A DNA stretch of 64,000 nucleotides, taken from the NCBI RefSeq assembly GCF_017873215.1, contig NZ_JAGGKA010000010.1, positions 1 to 64,000 on the forward strand. Direction: 5' to 3'. Below, piece by piece: positions 62,844 to 64,000 of this stretch (its first letter is position 1; every line of letters begins with the position of its first letter). The notes below the pieces were generated by a model that made no database searches, had not been told where the DNA came from, and saw only the letters and a program-made list of their open reading frames with translations. The DNA comes from Clostridium tetanomorphum. GTDB lineage: Bacteria; Bacillota; Clostridia; Clostridiales; Clostridiaceae. The position numbers and the translations under genes were made by a program.

Positions 62844-63638
62844 ATGGGTAATTTAATTCATATATGTTTTTCAGCAAGTGCAAGTGGAAGTTTAAAGTAT
62901 GCATTAAAGACTAATCTTATCTCTGGAAACAAGAGTATAGATTTTTTCGATGACTTATCTAATGGACCTATTTATGGTAAAGTAGATTTAGGAGATAGGA
63001 TTAATTGGTGTAAAAAACTTATTAAAGAATATAAAGCTGAATATATAGAAGATCTTAGAGAAAATTATTATAAATTTAATAAAAAACTATCAAAAATAAC
63101 TTCTGAAGATACTGTGTATTTTTGGATTGGTAATAATGCTTCAGAGTTAGTTGCTTTAATGTATACTTTGGAGAAATTAAACTTGCCTTTAGAAAATATG
63201 TATATTATTAATGTGTCACAAGTTACTTATAATCAAGGATTGATTAATGAATTTACTCCAAGAAGTGTAGGTGAAGTATCTTCAAATAGGCTTTCAGAAA
63301 TTCTTGAAACTAAAAAGAAAATAAAAAAGGAGACTTACAACTCTTTATTAAATAACTGGAATAAAATCAAAGAAGAAAAAGGAAAGCTCAGAATTTATAA
63401 AGATGGACAGGTTATAACTGTAAAGGAAGATTATTTTGATAATCAAATACTTAAATATACCCCTAAAGAATTTAGAAAGTGCGCCAGAGTTGTAGGGAAA
63501 ACCATAGGATATAGTGAAAAATCTATATCTGATTATTATATATTTTTAAGAATCCAACAACTTATTAAAAATGGATTGATAGAATATAAAGGTAATTTTA
63601 AATTAATGAGAGAAATGGAAGTGAAAATCTCTAATTAA
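62844..63638 (+). CDS. DUF1835 family protein
   Basis: A 264-residue protein. The N-terminal half is the DUF1835 domain: IHICFSASASGSLKYAL, then DDLSNGPIYG and EDTVYFWIGNNASE. The C-terminal region is helical and ends YYIFLRIQQLIKNGLIEYKGN, like the domain often linked to DUF1835 (DUF3658). AGGGATG with a good spacer precedes the ATG. The family is widespread in Firmicutes and has no known function. The gene is single and ends with its own terminator. Confidence 0.8.
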   Translation: MGNLIHICFSASASGSLKYALKTNLISGNKSIDFFDDLSNGPIYGKVDLGDRINWCKKLIKEYKAEYIEDLRENYYKFNKKLSKITSEDTVYFWIGNNASELVALMYTLEKLNLPLENMYIINVSQVTYNQGLINEFTPRSVGEVSSNRLSEILETKKKIKKETYNSLLNNWNKIKEEKGKLRIYKDGQVITVKEDYFDNQILKYTPKEFRKCARVVGKTIGYSEKSISDYYIFLRIQQLIKNGLIEYKGNFKLMREMEVKISN

Positions 63639-63715
63639 CTTTATCTTTTAATATTTAATCTTTAAAAATAATTTTATATATGAATTTAAATTTTATAATT
63701 TCCTGTAGAAGAATG

Positions 63716-63756
63716 AAAACTCCCTAGGCTGAAAAGTACTAAGGGAGTTTTTTAAA
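63716..63756 (+). terminator. Terminator after the DUF1835 gene
   Basis: AAAACTCCCTAG pairs with CTAAGGGAGTTTT around an 11-base loop, then T-run. Confidence 0.88.
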
Positions 63757-63877
63757 TAAATATTCAATAATTCTTAAGAAATTCATAAGATTTTTATGAT
63801 AAAATGTAATTATAAAAGTACATTTGGATATATTTGCATTTTTAGAGAAAACTTGATACCAGGTGGAGGAAGTTATT

Positions 63878-64000
63878 ATGAATGAAGAAAAGCAATCCCA
63901 GCTAGCAGAATTAATTGATGAATTAGAAATTATACTATCTGTTAAAAATGATATTTCTACAGAGGAAATAGATAATTTTACTAAAAAATTTAATTTATTA
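63878..64000 (+). CDS. Start of a further gene, cut by the window end
   Basis: ATG 63878 follows GGTGGAGGAAG with normal spacing and opens a frame still open at the last base. The first 41 residues are acidic and helical (NEEKQSQLAELIDELEIIL). Too little is present to assign a family. Confidence 0.6.
   Translation, partial: MNEEKQSQLAELIDELEIILSVKNDISTEEIDNFTKKFNLL

Overview
The window is low-GC Firmicute DNA, most likely from Clostridium sensu stricto near the C. botulinum/C. sporogenes group (an inference from codon use, strong AGGAGG-type ribosome binding sites, SpoIIP- and SleB-like spore/cell-wall genes, tenA/thiXYZ, thiSGH, BioY and YmaF; no rRNA or tRNA gene is visible to confirm it). 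It reads as ordinary chromosome with scattered decayed genes, not as one large mobile island.

Layout. 1-1.3 kb: the likely end of an IS200/IS605-type element, a four-histidine b-type cytochrome, and a remnant of a membrane-fusion (HlyD/RND-type) protein. 1.4-3.6 kb: an OmpR-type two-component system. 3.8-6.6 kb: a GNAT gene with an early stop, a small membrane protein, a secreted DUF2680 protein and small proteins. 6.9-12.1 kb: a SNF2 helicase and an LTA-synthase-like sulfatase. 12.2-16.3 kb: a second DUF2680 protein and a TPP-riboswitch operon tenA-thiZ-thiX-thiY. 16.6-20.7 kb: an HD-GYP protein, an APC permease and an AlaX-like protein with altered metal ligands. 20.9-28.9 kb: two ABC transporters and a two-component system. 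29-36 kb: YmaF, a dCache histidine kinase, a YjiH-like transporter, a response regulator, the lipid II flippase Amj and a BirA-box-controlled bioY. 36.4-39.3 kb: GNAT, TfoX C-terminal domain, SpoIIP-like and M23 genes. 39.3-45.3 kb: more thiamine genes, namely a TPP-riboswitch operon thiD-HAD-NUDIX and a thiSGH operon whose leader is a strong terminator without a recognisable aptamer. 45.5-54 kb: GNAT, a broken M48 protease, then a surface-glycosylation operon (GtrB-type GT2, GtrA, GT39, truncated GalU) followed by a second OmpR-type two-component system. 54.2-58.7 kb: a P-type ATPase cluster with several HMA2-type domain proteins, two of them frameshifted. 58.7-64 kb: a SleB-like LysM hydrolase behind a c-di-AMP riboswitch, a TPR protein, an MCP behind a leader/terminator, a DUF1835 protein and the start of one more gene.

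How parts fit together. Thiamine: three transcription units cover precursor uptake/salvage (thiXYZ, tenA), pyrimidine kinase (thiD) and thiazole synthesis (thiSGH); two carry TPP aptamers and the third a different attenuator. Envelope: the LTA-synthase-like gene, the glycosylation operon and the 51.8-kb two-component operon share TGTNAY half-sites repeated every 11 bp, with the last half-site starting exactly 16 bp upstream of a -10-like hexamer. This points to one OmpR-family regulon for lipoteichoic-acid synthesis and decoration. Amj, SleB, SpoIIP and M23 genes add further cell-wall functions.

The window holds an unusual number of broken genes: two in-frame TAG stops, three frameshifts (two of them -1 shifts in A runs of one cluster) and two or three truncations. 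Some may be assembly errors.
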